A stretch of DNA of 64,000 bases from Pyrus communis. Its lineage: Eukaryota > Streptophyta > Magnoliopsida > Rosales > Rosaceae. The stretch covers positions 17,097,464-17,161,463 of the forward strand of contig NC_084814.1 of assembly GCF_963583255.1 (NCBI RefSeq). The letters are read 5' to 3'. The notes beneath the pieces were generated by a model. It saw only the letters and a list, made by a program, of their open reading frames with translations. It was not told the DNA's origin and made no database searches. Position 1 is the first letter of the stretch, and each line of letters begins with the position of its first letter. Positions 34,893-46,543 of this stretch are shown piece by piece. The translations under genes and the position numbers were made by a program.

Positions 34893-35477
34893 TGTGGATG
34901 CAAATTTCCGCCTTCTTCTTCTTGGACGAAAATGCACCTACAAAACAATTAACACCTAAGATCAAGGCCAAGAGCCTCACGCGCCCACGATTAATGGGGG
35001 GCTTTGGCTGAAGAATCTCTGATGCCAAAGTTAGAATTTGAGGGAAAAGTGTTTAGAGAAATTTAGAGAATTTTAGAAAAGAATTGGACTTAGATTTTTG
35101 GAGATATGATGGGCTATATATATGGGTGTGGCCACCCCTATTAGGAGAATTGGGACCGGCCACATTTGGTTGATTTGTGGGATTGATTGCAAGATATTAT
35201 GTGAAATAATATCTTGCATTAATTTGGTAATTAATCCGAATTTGAAAAGAATAATTGGGAGTTACTTTGTGGGTAAGGATTTGATGAGGAGTGATAAGAG
35301 TGTTTTAAAAGAATACCATTTTGATCACCTTTGACCTCGATTGAGCCGTTATTGTCCGTTGCACGCGCGTGAAAATCCCGGTGTGCCTTAAGGGTAATTT
35401 TATCTTTTTCACCCAAAAGTCCACGTGTCGCCTTCATAATTTCCTTGATTATTTTTGGCTCCGTAAATATCCCCACA
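34893..35477 (-). repeat. Left (3') LTR of the gypsy element
   Basis: It aligns along most of its length with 45309-45874. It is less decayed (for example ACGCGCGTGAAAATCCCGG where the other copy has ATGTGCATGGAAATTCCGG). The other copy shows more C-to-T type changes. Confidence 0.7.
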
Positions 35478-36299
35478 CCTGTTCGGCTGCTCGCAAGAAA
35501 TGGCCACAGGTGTAGAGATATTCCTTTGCTTTAGGAAACATAACATTGTTTCTTATTTTGATGTAGATTCCCACATTTGTTGGAAATTAGATCTTTCTAG
35601 GAAAGGAAAATAAATCACTTCAGAGAACAATTTATTCTACCCTACAAGAGAGAGAAAGCTAGAGGATATTTGTTCCCCCTTCCCTAGCAATCTTCTACAC
35701 TTGCCCGTGCAAATGATCGTCTTTCGTTGCTTTTTTCGTCTCCTTCACGCCACACTGGGGTAAGAAAAAAAAAATAATTTTCCTTGTCTTCTTCTTAGAT
35801 AGTGTTGTCACGGGGCAGTCGTCGGGGTGGTGTGGCATGTTGGCTGGCAATGGCCAGGAGTCGGCTCGGCATGGGCCAATAAGTGTTGTGGCAGGGACCA
35901 CTACTTGGGCTGCTTGACCTGGCTAGAGCCAAGGGCAGCTGTGCAGCTGGGGTCGCGGATTGAGGCCTTGGGGCGCAGTGCTAGTTAAGCCACATGGCTC
36001 ATGTCATTTGGGCTCTTGGACCTGACGCGTGCCAGGTCGACAATTGAGAAAAATGAGGAGGTTGTGTGCCCCATAAGCTGCTGAAATGTTGGGCATGTAA
36101 GTCTCCTGCTTGCTGGTCTGAGAGAAAAAATGAGGAAAAAGCCAGTATGGGTTGAGCTCTTCCACTGAGTACCGTGAATGGCGTTAGCTGCTTAGTCCTC
36201 TTCGCTGAGAAAAATGTAGGCTGTTTCCGAGAGATAAGATAAAGAGGATCAAGGTAGATGCATTGGCTTGTCTGATAATTATCGTGGGGCCTACTATGA

Positions 36300-37605
36300 A
36301 TGAAGGTGGAAAGAAGAGATTTTCCCAGCCTGCTCAAAAGATGCCGGTTAAGAAAAAATCGAAGACTTTCTCCACTGCTTAAAGGGTCTGCTGCTGCTGC
36401 CGAGAGGTCTGTGATTAACTTGAGCTTGTGGCTCCTACCATGCCGAAAATGGCTAGTACAATTGCTAATAAGATTGCTTAGCGTAGAGGTTTTGTCATGC
36501 CCCTAGTGCCGAAATTTGTACCAAGATGTCCGTTGTGAGCTAAGTTTGGTTCACATTTGGAGAGGCTTGTTACTATAAAGAACGATAAGGTGGATTTTGC
36601 TGCTAAAGTGGCACCAAGGCCCATTCCCCTTGCTATTGAGACTGATTCGCCTACTAAGAAAAAGGAGACTACTCGCGTGGGCAGTTGTGAAAAATCCACC
36701 AAGCTTGTTTCTGGGAAGGCTGCTAAGATTTGTGCTTTTTTGAAACCAGTTTGCTTAAAGACATCGATGTGTGTGCCAAACTTATTAATGGCATTAGAGG
36801 GGTTGTTTGCCCAAATTCCGTCGCGAAGTATATAACCGAGTATAGAATGACGACTTTGCTTGCTATGATGCAGAAAATGGCGATTTTGGTAGATGAGTCT
36901 ATGCTTCTTAACCAATAGGATACCAAGGCTACCAAGAAGGTGGCAAAGACTATGGTAGTTGAAGCCTATTCCTTTGCCGATAAGATTAAGAGGTTGGAAT
37001 TTGAGCTCGTCGCTTTGAAAGGATTTAATATCTCTCCACCCCATTTTTATGCAACTTGAGATCGCAGCTTGCCAAGAGATCGTTGATTTGAAAACTAGGC
37101 TTAATGTGATCCAAGTTAAGTATGAAAATGTAGAGAATGAGATTGGATGTCAACTACCTCAGATTCAAGTAATCCATTTCAAGAAGATCATCAATAGGCT
37201 TAAACCCCAAGTGTTGGAACTTCAAGGTGCATTGAAGATCAACGAAGTCTGAAGAATGAAATAAATGAGCTGCAGCACATCCGTGTTGGTCTGCTCAAGG
37301 AGAACAAGTAGTTGAAGGGTGAGAATGCTGGGCTCGAAGCTTTGCTTGTTCAGAGTCAGGCCGATTTCTACAAGCTGGGTTATGTATATCATCTATTTGG
37401 TAGTCCATCTAACTTTGAGTTTGCTGGGAAAGACTTCGAGACCTTTTCTATTTCTCTGGAAGACTTGTTTGCCTTTACTTTTGAGCCTTCCATTGGTGAA
37501 GTAGTCAGAGAAGTTGGTGCCCTTGCTAGGGCAGCCGAGGGTGAAACGCTGAATGATATCGTTGCTGAAAGCGTCGCGGTTGCTGAATGTGTGGCAACCG
37601 AGTAG
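36300..37605 (+). pseudogene. Antisense ORF of the gypsy element
   Basis: On the strand opposite to gag-pol, between integrase and the 3' LTR, open pieces read DFAAKVAPRPIPLAIETDSP, then LEIAACQEIVDLKTRL, then YKLGYVYHLFGSPSNFEFAG and FETFSISLEDLFAFTFEPS. Tat-lineage gypsy elements are known for such an extra antisense gene at this place. The product here would be a coiled-coil protein; its role in the element is not established. Stops at about 36487, 36917, 37249 and 37309 break it. Confidence 0.55.
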
Positions 37606-38599
37606 TTGTGTGATGTCCAAGTTGTTGAAGAGTAGTCTTCTAGGTAGCCTTTAGGATTTTCTTTGTTTTCCTTGTTGCTTTTTGTTTTACTTGAACTCTT
37701 TCAGCCTTTACTAGTTGTTTATCAAATTTGCTAGAAAATTTAATAAACTTGCTTCCTTTGCTTTTCTTTATCTTCATTTCTTTTGTTCACTCCCCACTTT
37801 TGACCTTTAGACTAGCGGCAAATGTCCTATTTTTCAATAAACAAACAGGCCCATGTAGCCTATGCAGTCGTAGGTGTTGGTATAGAACTTTTGCAAAGTT
37901 GTTAGCCATAGGGCCGACAGCTGGACGCCTTACTTACAGAAGTAGACTAGTCCGCGTGACCACTTGGCTATTAACTTTGGCTTTCTTCAATCCTTTGAGC
38001 TGTGTGGCCTGCATCACAACATACTAAAGATTTTTGGGTTATGAAATTTGCTAACCTTTCGTATCAAAGTACATGGTTGTATGGAATTTCGTAAGCAAAG
38101 GTCCTAGAAAACTCCTTGCTTTTTATGTAACCAATTATGTGGGTTGTGTAGCAAGTATTAACACTTTAGGAATTAGTGTAGATCTAAATGATCATTCCGC
38201 ATTTGGCAGAGGTGAAGTTTATCAACTGTGTAGCATGTCAGCAGTGGATAAAGCTTCTTATATGCACGCTAACCTTTCATAAAAATGTGCGGTTGTATAA
38301 GTTTATTACGACTTACTGCTCGAAGGGCAAGCCGTAGGTAGTCTTCTGAAATCGAATGCTACATTAGTGCACTCAATAGCAACTTTAGGGCTCGAAGGCA
38401 GCTGTTCATAGGGCGTACTGCGTAATGTGCCTCCTCCGTCTTTGAGGCCCGGTTCCCCACGGATTAGGCCAAAAGACACAAAATCCTTCAATTAGCTAAA
38501 CCTTGAAAAAGACCATTGTGGCTACTTCTAGGAATCCCAATGCAAGCCATTGTGCACCTACTTATACCAGGGTAGCCTGACTCATCCACGTCTGGATAT

Positions 38600-38770
38600 T
38601 CAGAGTGTAAAGTTTATCCTCCCGCATTGGAGAGCAAACTCATGTGGGTGTTGGGGAATTGGTTTACCCTTTCGCACTGGAGAACAATTAGTTTATCTTT
38701 TCACATTGGAGAGCGGATCCAGATGGGTGTCGAGGAATTGGTTTACCCTATCGCACTGAAGAGCATGGTT
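38600..38770. repeat. 79-bp degenerate tandem repeat inside the gypsy element
   Basis: ATTGGTTTACCCT followed by TCGCACTG recurs at 38658 and 38737, with related CATTGGAGAGC units between. Confidence 0.6.
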
Positions 38771-39109
38771 GGTCCCCTAGGGGGATTAATTTTTGCGATA
38801 AGTCCTTAAAAAGGGCACGATCTTCTTTTGAAGTGCAGGAATGATCAGTTGTTGTAAATATGCAGCTATGCCAAGTTGAAGATTACTTCTGAATTCCTCG
38901 TTGGAAAACGATTGAAACGAACAAAAACTTAGCTATAAGGTAGGGACTGCATAACAACTGGATAATCATTGGCTTACGAGGTGGTACCCGTCGAGCTACT
39001 TGAGTCTTTAGGCTTTGATGTAGTAGGATGTCACGCATGGTACTTCCTTAGATTGTAGGCATTTTATCTTTTCAAAGCCTTCTTTATGAGCAATGATAAA
39101 GGCTTAGGA

Positions 39110-40215
39110 CTAAATCTCAGGGTTGGAATTGTCGGATCTTGGCCCCTTTGTTATAGCTGGATAAGAGCTGTTGCTGGTAGGCTGCGATGCGGGTAATGGT
39201 CTTCTCGCATTTCTCTTCTGCCAGATCTAAGCTTATGGCCAACTCCTTACTATTCTGCTCGATGTTTAGTAGTAGAGTGCTGATACTTAGCACGATGACA
39301 TTGGGAGGAATGATTGCTTCTGAACCAAATGCCAAAGAGAAAGAAATCTCGCCGGTTGCTTGTCGTTTGGTTGTGCGATATGCCCATAAACATTCAGGGA
39401 GTTCGTCTGGCCATTTTCCCTTTTTGTCGAAAAGGGATTTCTTGAGGCAGTCGAGAATCATCTTGTTAGATGCTTCGGCCTGCTCATTGCCTTGGGGATA
39501 CCTTAGCATGTACATGTGCTGCTTAATGCCATATTTTTGGAAGAACTTTGCTAAATCTTTGCCTACGAATTGCGGGTCGTTGTTTGTGATGATGTATTGA
39601 AGGATGCCAAATCGGCCAATGATGTTCCTTCATATGAAGTGCTCTATGTCTGTCTGAGTTGTGGTTGTCATGGATTCTACTTTTACCTACTTGGTGAAGT
39701 AGTCAATTGCCACGATCATCATGCATCTGCCCTCACTAGCGGGCAACATTGGCTTTACCAAATCGATTGCCCACTACATAAATAGCCAATGACTCGTCTA
39801 TTGGTATAGCTCGCTGGCAGGCAGTGTTGGTACCGATTTGTAGTGTTGGCAGCGGTCGCACTTTTGTACTAACTCCTTAGCGTCTTGATCCATAGTAGGC
39901 TAGTAATAGCATACGTTAAAAGTCTTTTGTGTTAAGGATCGGCCTCCGGATTGATTTCAACAAACACGTTCATGGTTTGAACTTATAACCTTTAGGTCGT
40001 TGGGAGGGGCTAGGCAGCGAAGATGTGATCCAGTGTAGGATCTTCAGATTAAAATGTCGTTCCACATGTAGTAACGTGCCGTCTTTGTTTGAAGATTTTT
40101 AGACTCTAATTTTTCCATAGGGAGTGTGCCATTAACCAGGTAGTTTATAATGCAATCTTGCCAGTTTAAAGTTGTACTAACATGTGACACCTCGGCTGCT
40201 GGTTCCGCCTCTATT
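39110..40215 (-). pseudogene. Gypsy integrase, degenerate
   Basis: The minus strand shows the zinc-binding end (ELVQKCDRCQHYKS), then MIVAIDYFTK, QFVGKDLAKFFQKYGIKQHM, RYPQGNEQAEASNKMI, ELPECLWAYRTTKRQATGE and YNKGAKIRQFQP. The catalytic D, D and E of the integrase core (IDYFTK, NNDPQF, NEQAE) are visible. In-frame stops around 39630-39700 inactivate it. Confidence 0.8.
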
Positions 40216-40219
40216 CTTG

Positions 40220-40742
40220 GCTTGTTTAGATACTCCACCAGAATAGAGCATTTGAGTTGGTGATCAATGGCGGAGCCTAGGTCGGCTAGCGCGTTTGCGT
40301 GGGCGTTGTCTGCCCGCGGAACTTAAGTAAGGGTGTAAGCTTGAAACTCTTCTAGTTGTTTTCATACCTTTTTTAGGTATTGCGCCATTTTCAGATGTTT
40401 TACTGTGTACTTCCTAGTAGTTTGGTTGGTGATTAGTTAGGAATCAAAATGAATTGCAAGTTTTTTCACCGCTAAGTTTTTTGCTATTCGAAGGCCTGCT
40501 AGTAAGACTTCGTACTCTGCTTCATTGTTGGATGCTTCAAAGCCTAAAGTGATCACCTGCTCGAACATCAAACCATTTGGGGTGTCAAAGACCACGCTTG
40601 CTCCCGAGTCCTTGTAGTTTGATGCGTTGTCGTCGTGCAAATGCCAGAAGTCTTCATCAAGTGAAGTAGGTGTGGCTAAGGCGTGCTCAGTTGCCTCCAA
40701 GGTGTCGTTGGGTCGCTTTGTTGTGTCGCCTAGGTTAGGCAT
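40220..40742 (-). pseudogene. Gypsy RNase H (Tat-type), degenerate
   Basis: Reads WHLHDDNASNYKDSGASVVF, EQVITLGFEASNNEAEYEVL, LAGLRIAKNLAVKKLAIHFD and further left QVPRADNAHANALADLGSA. This is the second, plant-type RNase H next to integrase that marks Tat elements. The usual VDGASN motif is changed to DDNASN and one stop interrupts the link between the halves. Confidence 0.75.
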
Positions 40743-40838
40743 GAAAACACGGTAGGGAGCTATGGAGCCATCATTGGGTCGTTCTATTGCATCGCCTAGG
40801 CTAGGCGTGAAGGCACGGTAGGGAGCTGTAAAGCTGGG
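40709..40838. repeat. 65-bp tandem duplication upstream of the RNase H
   Basis: TTGGGTCG...ATTGCATCGCCTAGG...AAGGCACGGTAGGGAGCT-type units start at 40709 and 40774. Confidence 0.7.
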
Positions 40839-40849
40839 GCTATGTTACA

Positions 40850-42980
40850 CACAACATGAGATGCTCAACTACAAGTATTAGGCTACTAAGGAGCTGAATT
40901 ATGGAGCAAGGTTCGGTTGGGGCATGTAACGCGCAGCAGGATGTGGTGCTTAACTGCTGGTACATGTTGCTAATAGGATTAAAGGCACACCACAAAGTAG
41001 CACACAAATGTCCTATTGATTTTCCTTATTAACACTAAGATTTATCAATTGTAGCATATGAAAATAAGGGTCTTTCCTGCAGAAGATTGTTTTATCTAAC
41101 TACTTAAAATGTCATAAAAACTGTGTTGCTGTCCCTACTGACCAGTCACCGAAAAATAATTATTAGACCGACTTACACTTATCTAAAGTCTAGGAAATTT
41201 TATATGAAGACACTAGACACACAGAGCTACACTCACACAAATTTTTGGGATTTTTGGAGTTGATTTTCTATTTAAATTAAATCGAACAAAAACAGAACAG
41301 AAACATATTTTTAAGTAGTTCACAAATTAAGAAAAACGAGTTAGGGGAATTGCTATCCACCACCAAATAATCATGCAAACATGTTATGTTTCATTCAAAT
41401 TTCTTTCATTTTTTATGAAGATGCTCAAGTTGGCTCAATGTTAGAACTCAACCTATTACTCTTTCTTATGTAGTATGTTAAGAGAATGGCGTTTTCAACT
41501 TAACTTAGTCCCTAACATGCAATCTAGAATAGTGTGTTCATAGATTTAACAAGTAGAAATCATTAAAAATGAAAAGAGTTTGAGTCATCACAAGGCATTG
41601 TAAGCACTAGCGTTGTCTTACTTATCCTAGAAATTGATTCACATGTTAATCGCAATTAACAAGTACTACTCTATAACATATGTAGGTCCTCATTCGACAA
41701 GGGTAGGCACACACATATTCATAGTATTAGAATCCTAGATATGCTTACTAAGTATGCATCCGTAGAAAACACATAAAGAATTCATAAATGAGACAAGTAG
41801 TGAACCAATTTCCATCCATTCGTAAAAGTAATTCAAACGAAATGTCATAACAAACTTGCAATCATATTCGGGGCTTCAAAACAGCCCCTAACTACTAAAA
41901 ATTAGTTACACATAATTCTCAAATTAAACCAAAAGAAAGACATGAGTTTGAGAAGATAAAACCGAAAGAAGAGAATGCCAAGATTTCATCATTCCTTTCC
42001 TTCCTTCCCCAATGTAGCAGCCTTGCCTTTTTTCCTTGCTTTCCTTCCTGTTTTCTATCTTTTTTTCCACCTTTTTTTCCCCCTTTGCTGCTGCAACCTG
42101 TAGGTCTTTTCTTCTTTTTTGCTGCCACAGTTTTTCCTCCATAACTCACCCCACTAATAGCCATTTAGTGATGACAATAAGTGAAAGGAAATGCTAAAAC
42201 AATTGTAACTCTTTGGGCAGCCTTTATGCCCATTACTCTCACTTAATTTTCTATTTCCTCTGATATTTGAATAGGTGTTAGCTGGCTTGTTCTTGGCTGC
42301 ATCAATTTTGGCTGTTAGTTTTATTGGATTTATTGCTTTCAATGATTTATTGCTTTCAATGCTTTCTTGTCAGTTACAAACTGCTCAGCCTCTTGGGAAC
42401 CTTTCAATGTTAAAATGGCCATAACTTCTTCTAGAAAAATGATATTAACAATCCGTGAAATGCTCCAGAAAATAGACATCCGTAGCTTTCGAAGAATATA
42501 AGGCTCATTCTCTAATTCATTCTGAGTTGTCTGCAACTTGCTTCCAAAGTCAGCTAACATGCACATGCAGTTTTGACGAATTTGTTACTTAAAATTCCAC
42601 TTGTGCTATTTTTCTTTTCTTTACTTGACAAATCCTAAAAAACACAAAAACAAAGTAAATAGCTCAAAAATATAAGGAACTAACTAAGAAAAGACAAGTG
42701 AATTTGATATAAAATATATATAGATATGAGCTTATCAGTTGCTCATATGTAGAATCTTTTAGGGCGACGAGAACAAAACTTGTTTCCGAGTGTGTCCTTC
42801 TAGTGTTCGTCTACCCTTGGTGCGCCTTTTGGGCTAAGTTGTTGCGTTTGTCAAAAAACTTTGCATTCGCCAGTGTCTGCGTCTTTATTGTCGCGTGTCT
42901 GGATTGGGGCAAAATAATGTGTCATGAGGATGATTGCATGCATCTGAAGGTATAACTTGAGCTTCCGGTGCAACAACTGT
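40850..42980. other. Unassigned AT-rich segment inside the gypsy element
   Basis: This interval lacks any pol motif although it lies where protease and RT belong. Its base composition differs from the flanking element (AT-rich, A-rich tracts, no CpG-rich gypsy blocks). Short minus-strand frames (41919-42164, lysine-rich; 42339-42566) have no recognisable family. It looks like a nested insertion or a replacement after deletion, of unknown type. Confidence 0.45.
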
Positions 42981-42999
42981 TGCCAAAGTTAGCTTTTGA

Positions 43000-44650
43000 A
43001 TTTCTGGTAGCTAGTTTCCGCATCGAGAAGAGTTTTTGAATTGTGGAAGGTAGTCGGGCCCCAAACTATTCTCATATGAACATGTGAATAGGTCATCCGC
43101 TGCTTTAAGTTTGGATAGTATGAAGGTAATGTCAAGTACTCTTTCAAGTCCTTGAATCTGGATTGGAGAGCCTTGTCCCAAAGTGCATGCTTCTCTACCA
43201 GAGCGAAAAAGTCTACCAGAATTAGATCTTCCTTCATGATGAATTTTCCGAACAGTGGGTGGTTTGCTAGAAGTCTTTTTTTGGAAGGTTGCTCCAGCTA
43301 TCAAATCGTTGCATCCAACTATCTTTGCCTTCTCTGCTTTTTAACCTCTTCAGATAGTTGTGAAGCGACTCCTTTGAGTTATTGACGTTGAATAAGTGGT
43401 CAAACTTCTTCTTGATCGAGCAATAGGATGAATATTCTTTGGTGAAAACCAAAGAAAGTTCGTTGAAACTCCGGATGGATTATGGCGGCAGGGTGTAGAA
43501 CCAATATTACTCATCGCCTTGTAGAGTGGTGGCAAATATCTTGCACATGAGATCGTCGTTGTTTTGATAAATGATCATTGCGCTTTGGTAGTGATTCAAG
43601 TGTCTCTCCAGGTCTCCATCTCCTTTGAAGGATGTGAAATGTGGCATGCTAAACTTGAGTGAAGGCTTTGTCTGCTCGATCTTGTCCGTGAAGGGTGACC
43701 TGCTCATGTTGGTCATATCTCGTTGTAGGGCCTCATTAGTGACATCGTTGCGTTGGAAATCACACAATCGCTTAGTTAAGAGCTTCTCTACTTCTTCCTG
43801 AATTTACCTTTGGTAGGGTAGTGGAGCTCTTGGCTGTCCCCGTTCTTGACCTGCTAGTCTAGGCTGTTTTTCTATATGCTTAGATCGTCTACACCACGGC
43901 GCGATGCATGTGGTACATCCCTAGCATGCAAGTGAGTTCTTCGCAAGCTTCTGGTTGAACTTGAGCTGGATTGAGTAATTAGGTCTCTTCGTCCTTCATG
44001 CTGCCTACTCCAATATGAGGTGGTGGATGCTCTTTGTAGGCCTAGCCACGAATAAACACTTCGCCTGGAAGGTTATTCATGTTGATTATCAGAGTGTGGA
44101 CCCAACAGTGAGTGTATGCTTGCTCGTGGGCCTAACTGAGAGTGCACGCTCCTCCACGTGCTAAGACGAGAGTATACGTTATCTCGGGGGCCTAGTCGGG
44201 AGTGTACACTGCCAGGACGCTCAATTCGTGGCTGGTCTAGTGGTTGTTTGCCGGGATACTGCTGGAGAGGTTCTTCGTCTGCCTATGTCCTACTCCTGGA
44301 CACCTTGTCAGGGGCACGTTGCATCTCGGTGCATTGCAGGAGCTGATTCACCAAGGTTGTCTGATGTGCGAGGGTGCTCGTCAACTCTATAACTTGTTGA
44401 GACAAGTGTTGTTCTCCATTTAGGTTGGAAGAGCTTGGACGAAATGCGTCTCCTTGAGTAGTGGAAGTGTGGTAGACTCCGAGTGAGAGATTTGAGTTGG
44501 GAAATGTCAAATCTACGGAGAAATAGGGTGAAAATGCCCCATGTTCAATTTTCAACCTTGAAATTTGGAGCCGGGATGGTTGAACCGGTTTTGGACCGAT
44601 TTGGGCTGCTTGGGACACCACGATGGTGGGCTGCTCCATGTGCGGCATGC
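43000..44650 (-). pseudogene. Gypsy gag, degenerate
   Basis: From right to left: LSQQVIELTSTLAHQTTLVN, then short arginine/serine repeats, then KFSMPHFTSFKGDGDLERHL and HYQSAMIIYQNNDDLMCKIF, which match the retrotransposon gag domain (P-x-F-x-G-x-x-D-x-x-x-H-L). FKDLKEYLTLPSYYPNLKQR lies further left. Multiple shifts and stops. Confidence 0.7.
44093..44215. repeat. Imperfect ~33-bp tandem repeats in gag
   Basis: The units contain GAGTGT(A/G)xxC...GGGCCTAxxCG and encode, on the minus strand, repeats of the type SVHSRLGPR. They form an arginine/serine-rich spacer between the gag N-terminus and core. Confidence 0.6.
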
Positions 44651-45308
44651 GTGGGAGTTAGGCCTGGGCTCGACTCGGATGTGCATTGGGCTCACGTCGG
44701 GTCATGGCTTAGGTCGACTCATCTTGGGCTTGGGCCCTTGAAGCTTGAAGTGGCACGGCTTGGGCTATCTGGTCATTAGCTCAGCCTTGGAGTGGATTGG
44801 GCTTGTGATGGCCTTGGGCCCGCGAGGCTTGGCCTGTTGCTCCTACAGTGGCTACTTGATTATGGGTTTGTTCAACTTGGGCCAAGCTGGGTTCCTTTGT
44901 GGCGCGGGCCTGGGCTCGACGCTACAAGGTGGCATAGGCCTGAGCTTGAGGCTGCAAGGTGACTTATTCACCGTGGGTGTGGGCCACGCCGAAGGTTGCC
45001 ACGATGGTGGCTACCGTGGTGGCTGCTATGGTGGTACCCCCGTGGGGGTGGTGCCGTTCCATTCATTGCCTTGTTAAGCCTCGTAGATTGTCGTGGTCTA
45101 AATTCTTGAATGTTGGAATTTCCATTCGTCATGGTTTCCGAATATTTTGTCATTGTACTTTTCTTTTATGTTTATTCAAAGAATTAAAAAAAAAATTCAA
45201 GAAATAAGAACGTACGAAAAATCTACGAATGAACAAAAAATTAGAAACCTTAAATGCGAGAGTCTTCTATGAGAGTGTGAATCAAGACTCTCAATGAAAG
45301 TACCAATT

Positions 45309-45874
45309 TGTGGATGCAAATTTCCACCTTCTTCTTCTTGGACAAAAATACACCTGCAAAACAATTAACACCTAAGATCAAGGCCTAGATCTTCACGAGT
45401 CCACAATGAATGGGGGGGCTTTAGCCGAAGAATCACTGATATTAAAGTTAGAATTTGAGGGAAAAATGTTTAGAAAATTTTAGAAGAGAATTAAACTGAG
45501 GTTTTTTTGAGAAATGATGGACTATATATAGGGGTGTGACCAGCGTTATTAGGAGAATTGAGACCGGCCGCATATGGTTGATTTGTAGGATTGATTGCAA
45601 GATATTATGTGAAATAATATCTGGTAATTAATTTGGTAATTAATCCCAATTTGAAAAAAAATAATTGGGAGTTATCTTGTGAGTGATGATTTGATGATGA
45701 GTGATGAGAAGGTTTTAAAAGAATATCATTGTGATTACCTTTGACCTTGATTGAGCAGTTATTGTCTGTTGCATGTGCATGGAAATTCCGGTGTGTCTTA
45801 AGAGTAATTTTGTCTTTTTACCCAAAATTTCACATGTCACCTCCATAATTTTCTTGATTATTTTTTGTTCCACA
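45309..45874 (-). repeat. Right (5') LTR of the gypsy element
   Basis: Homologous to 34893-35477. In element direction it ends GCATCCACA and is followed by AATTGGTACTTTCATTGAGA, where the primer site should be; the tRNA cannot be named with confidence. Confidence 0.65.
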
Positions 45875-46087
45875 ATAATAAGACATGGTTAATCTATCCA
45901 TTCCAGAAACCGGAAAGACTCGCAAAGAAAAGTTTCACTGGAGCAAAATTGTTTGCCATCTTGAAATATTTCAACGAAAATGTCGTCGTCGTAAAAGTTT
46001 CACTTGCATCTTTAATTTGCTCTTAAGTACGCTATAAAAATACGTATTTCTAGAAACCCGAATTATATTTGGATTCGGAAGGACCCG

Positions 46088-46230
46088 GCCCAAGTAATAA
46101 CCCCAACACAAACACCCACGAAATTTTATGCGCGCATCTTTTCCAATCCCCATCGTCTCCTCCACGAGCACCCCTTTCCCTCTATTTCCCAAACCCTAAA
46201 TTCCCAATTCCTCTAATTTCAAAACCCTAA
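46088..46230 (+). promoter_or_regulatory. Site II and telo-box motifs upstream of the crooked-neck gene
   Basis: GGCCCA (site II, TGGGCC reversed) at 46088-46093 and AAACCCTAA telo-boxes at 46191-46199 and 46222-46230 precede the start codon. This pairing is known from plant housekeeping and ribosome/RNA-processing genes and fits a constitutively needed splicing factor. Function here is inferred. Confidence 0.55.
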
Positions 46231-46543
46231 CAGCCCTTCCCTCTCATTTCTCCGGCGACCCCGCGTTCTGCAACTGCTAGATTTCTCTTCCGAATTCCAG
46301 GTAAAAACTTAAATCTGTGATTAAATTCTCTGATTCCAGTTTGTTCTAAATTATCAAGTTTCAGTTAATTCGATTAAATTTCATGTTAAAACTTTGAAAT
46401 TACTTCTGCAATTGGAATTAGCAAAGTTCACGTTTCGTTTTTGAGATTTGGAATAACTTTCTGGAGTTCAAAATTTGAAAAGCATTGAGAATTGCTAGAA
46501 TTTGACTGGGTTGTACTGTTTTCCAGGCGAAAAAACCCTAGCC

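Larger units (their letters stand above)
34893..45874 (-). mobile_element. Tat-like gypsy retrotransposon, about 11 kb, defective
   Basis: Related LTR-like segments at 34893-35477 and 45309-45874 share TGTGGATGCAAATTTCC, AACACCTAAGATCAAGGCC and TTGCAAGATATTATGTGAAA. Element order on the minus strand is right LTR, gag remnants (about 44650-43000), [gap], RNase H, integrase, antisense ORF, left LTR. A protein-free gap at 40.85-42.98 kb stands where protease and RT should be. No matching target duplication is visible at the outer borders, so the true LTR ends may lie elsewhere (the left one may reach to about 35690). Confidence 0.75.
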
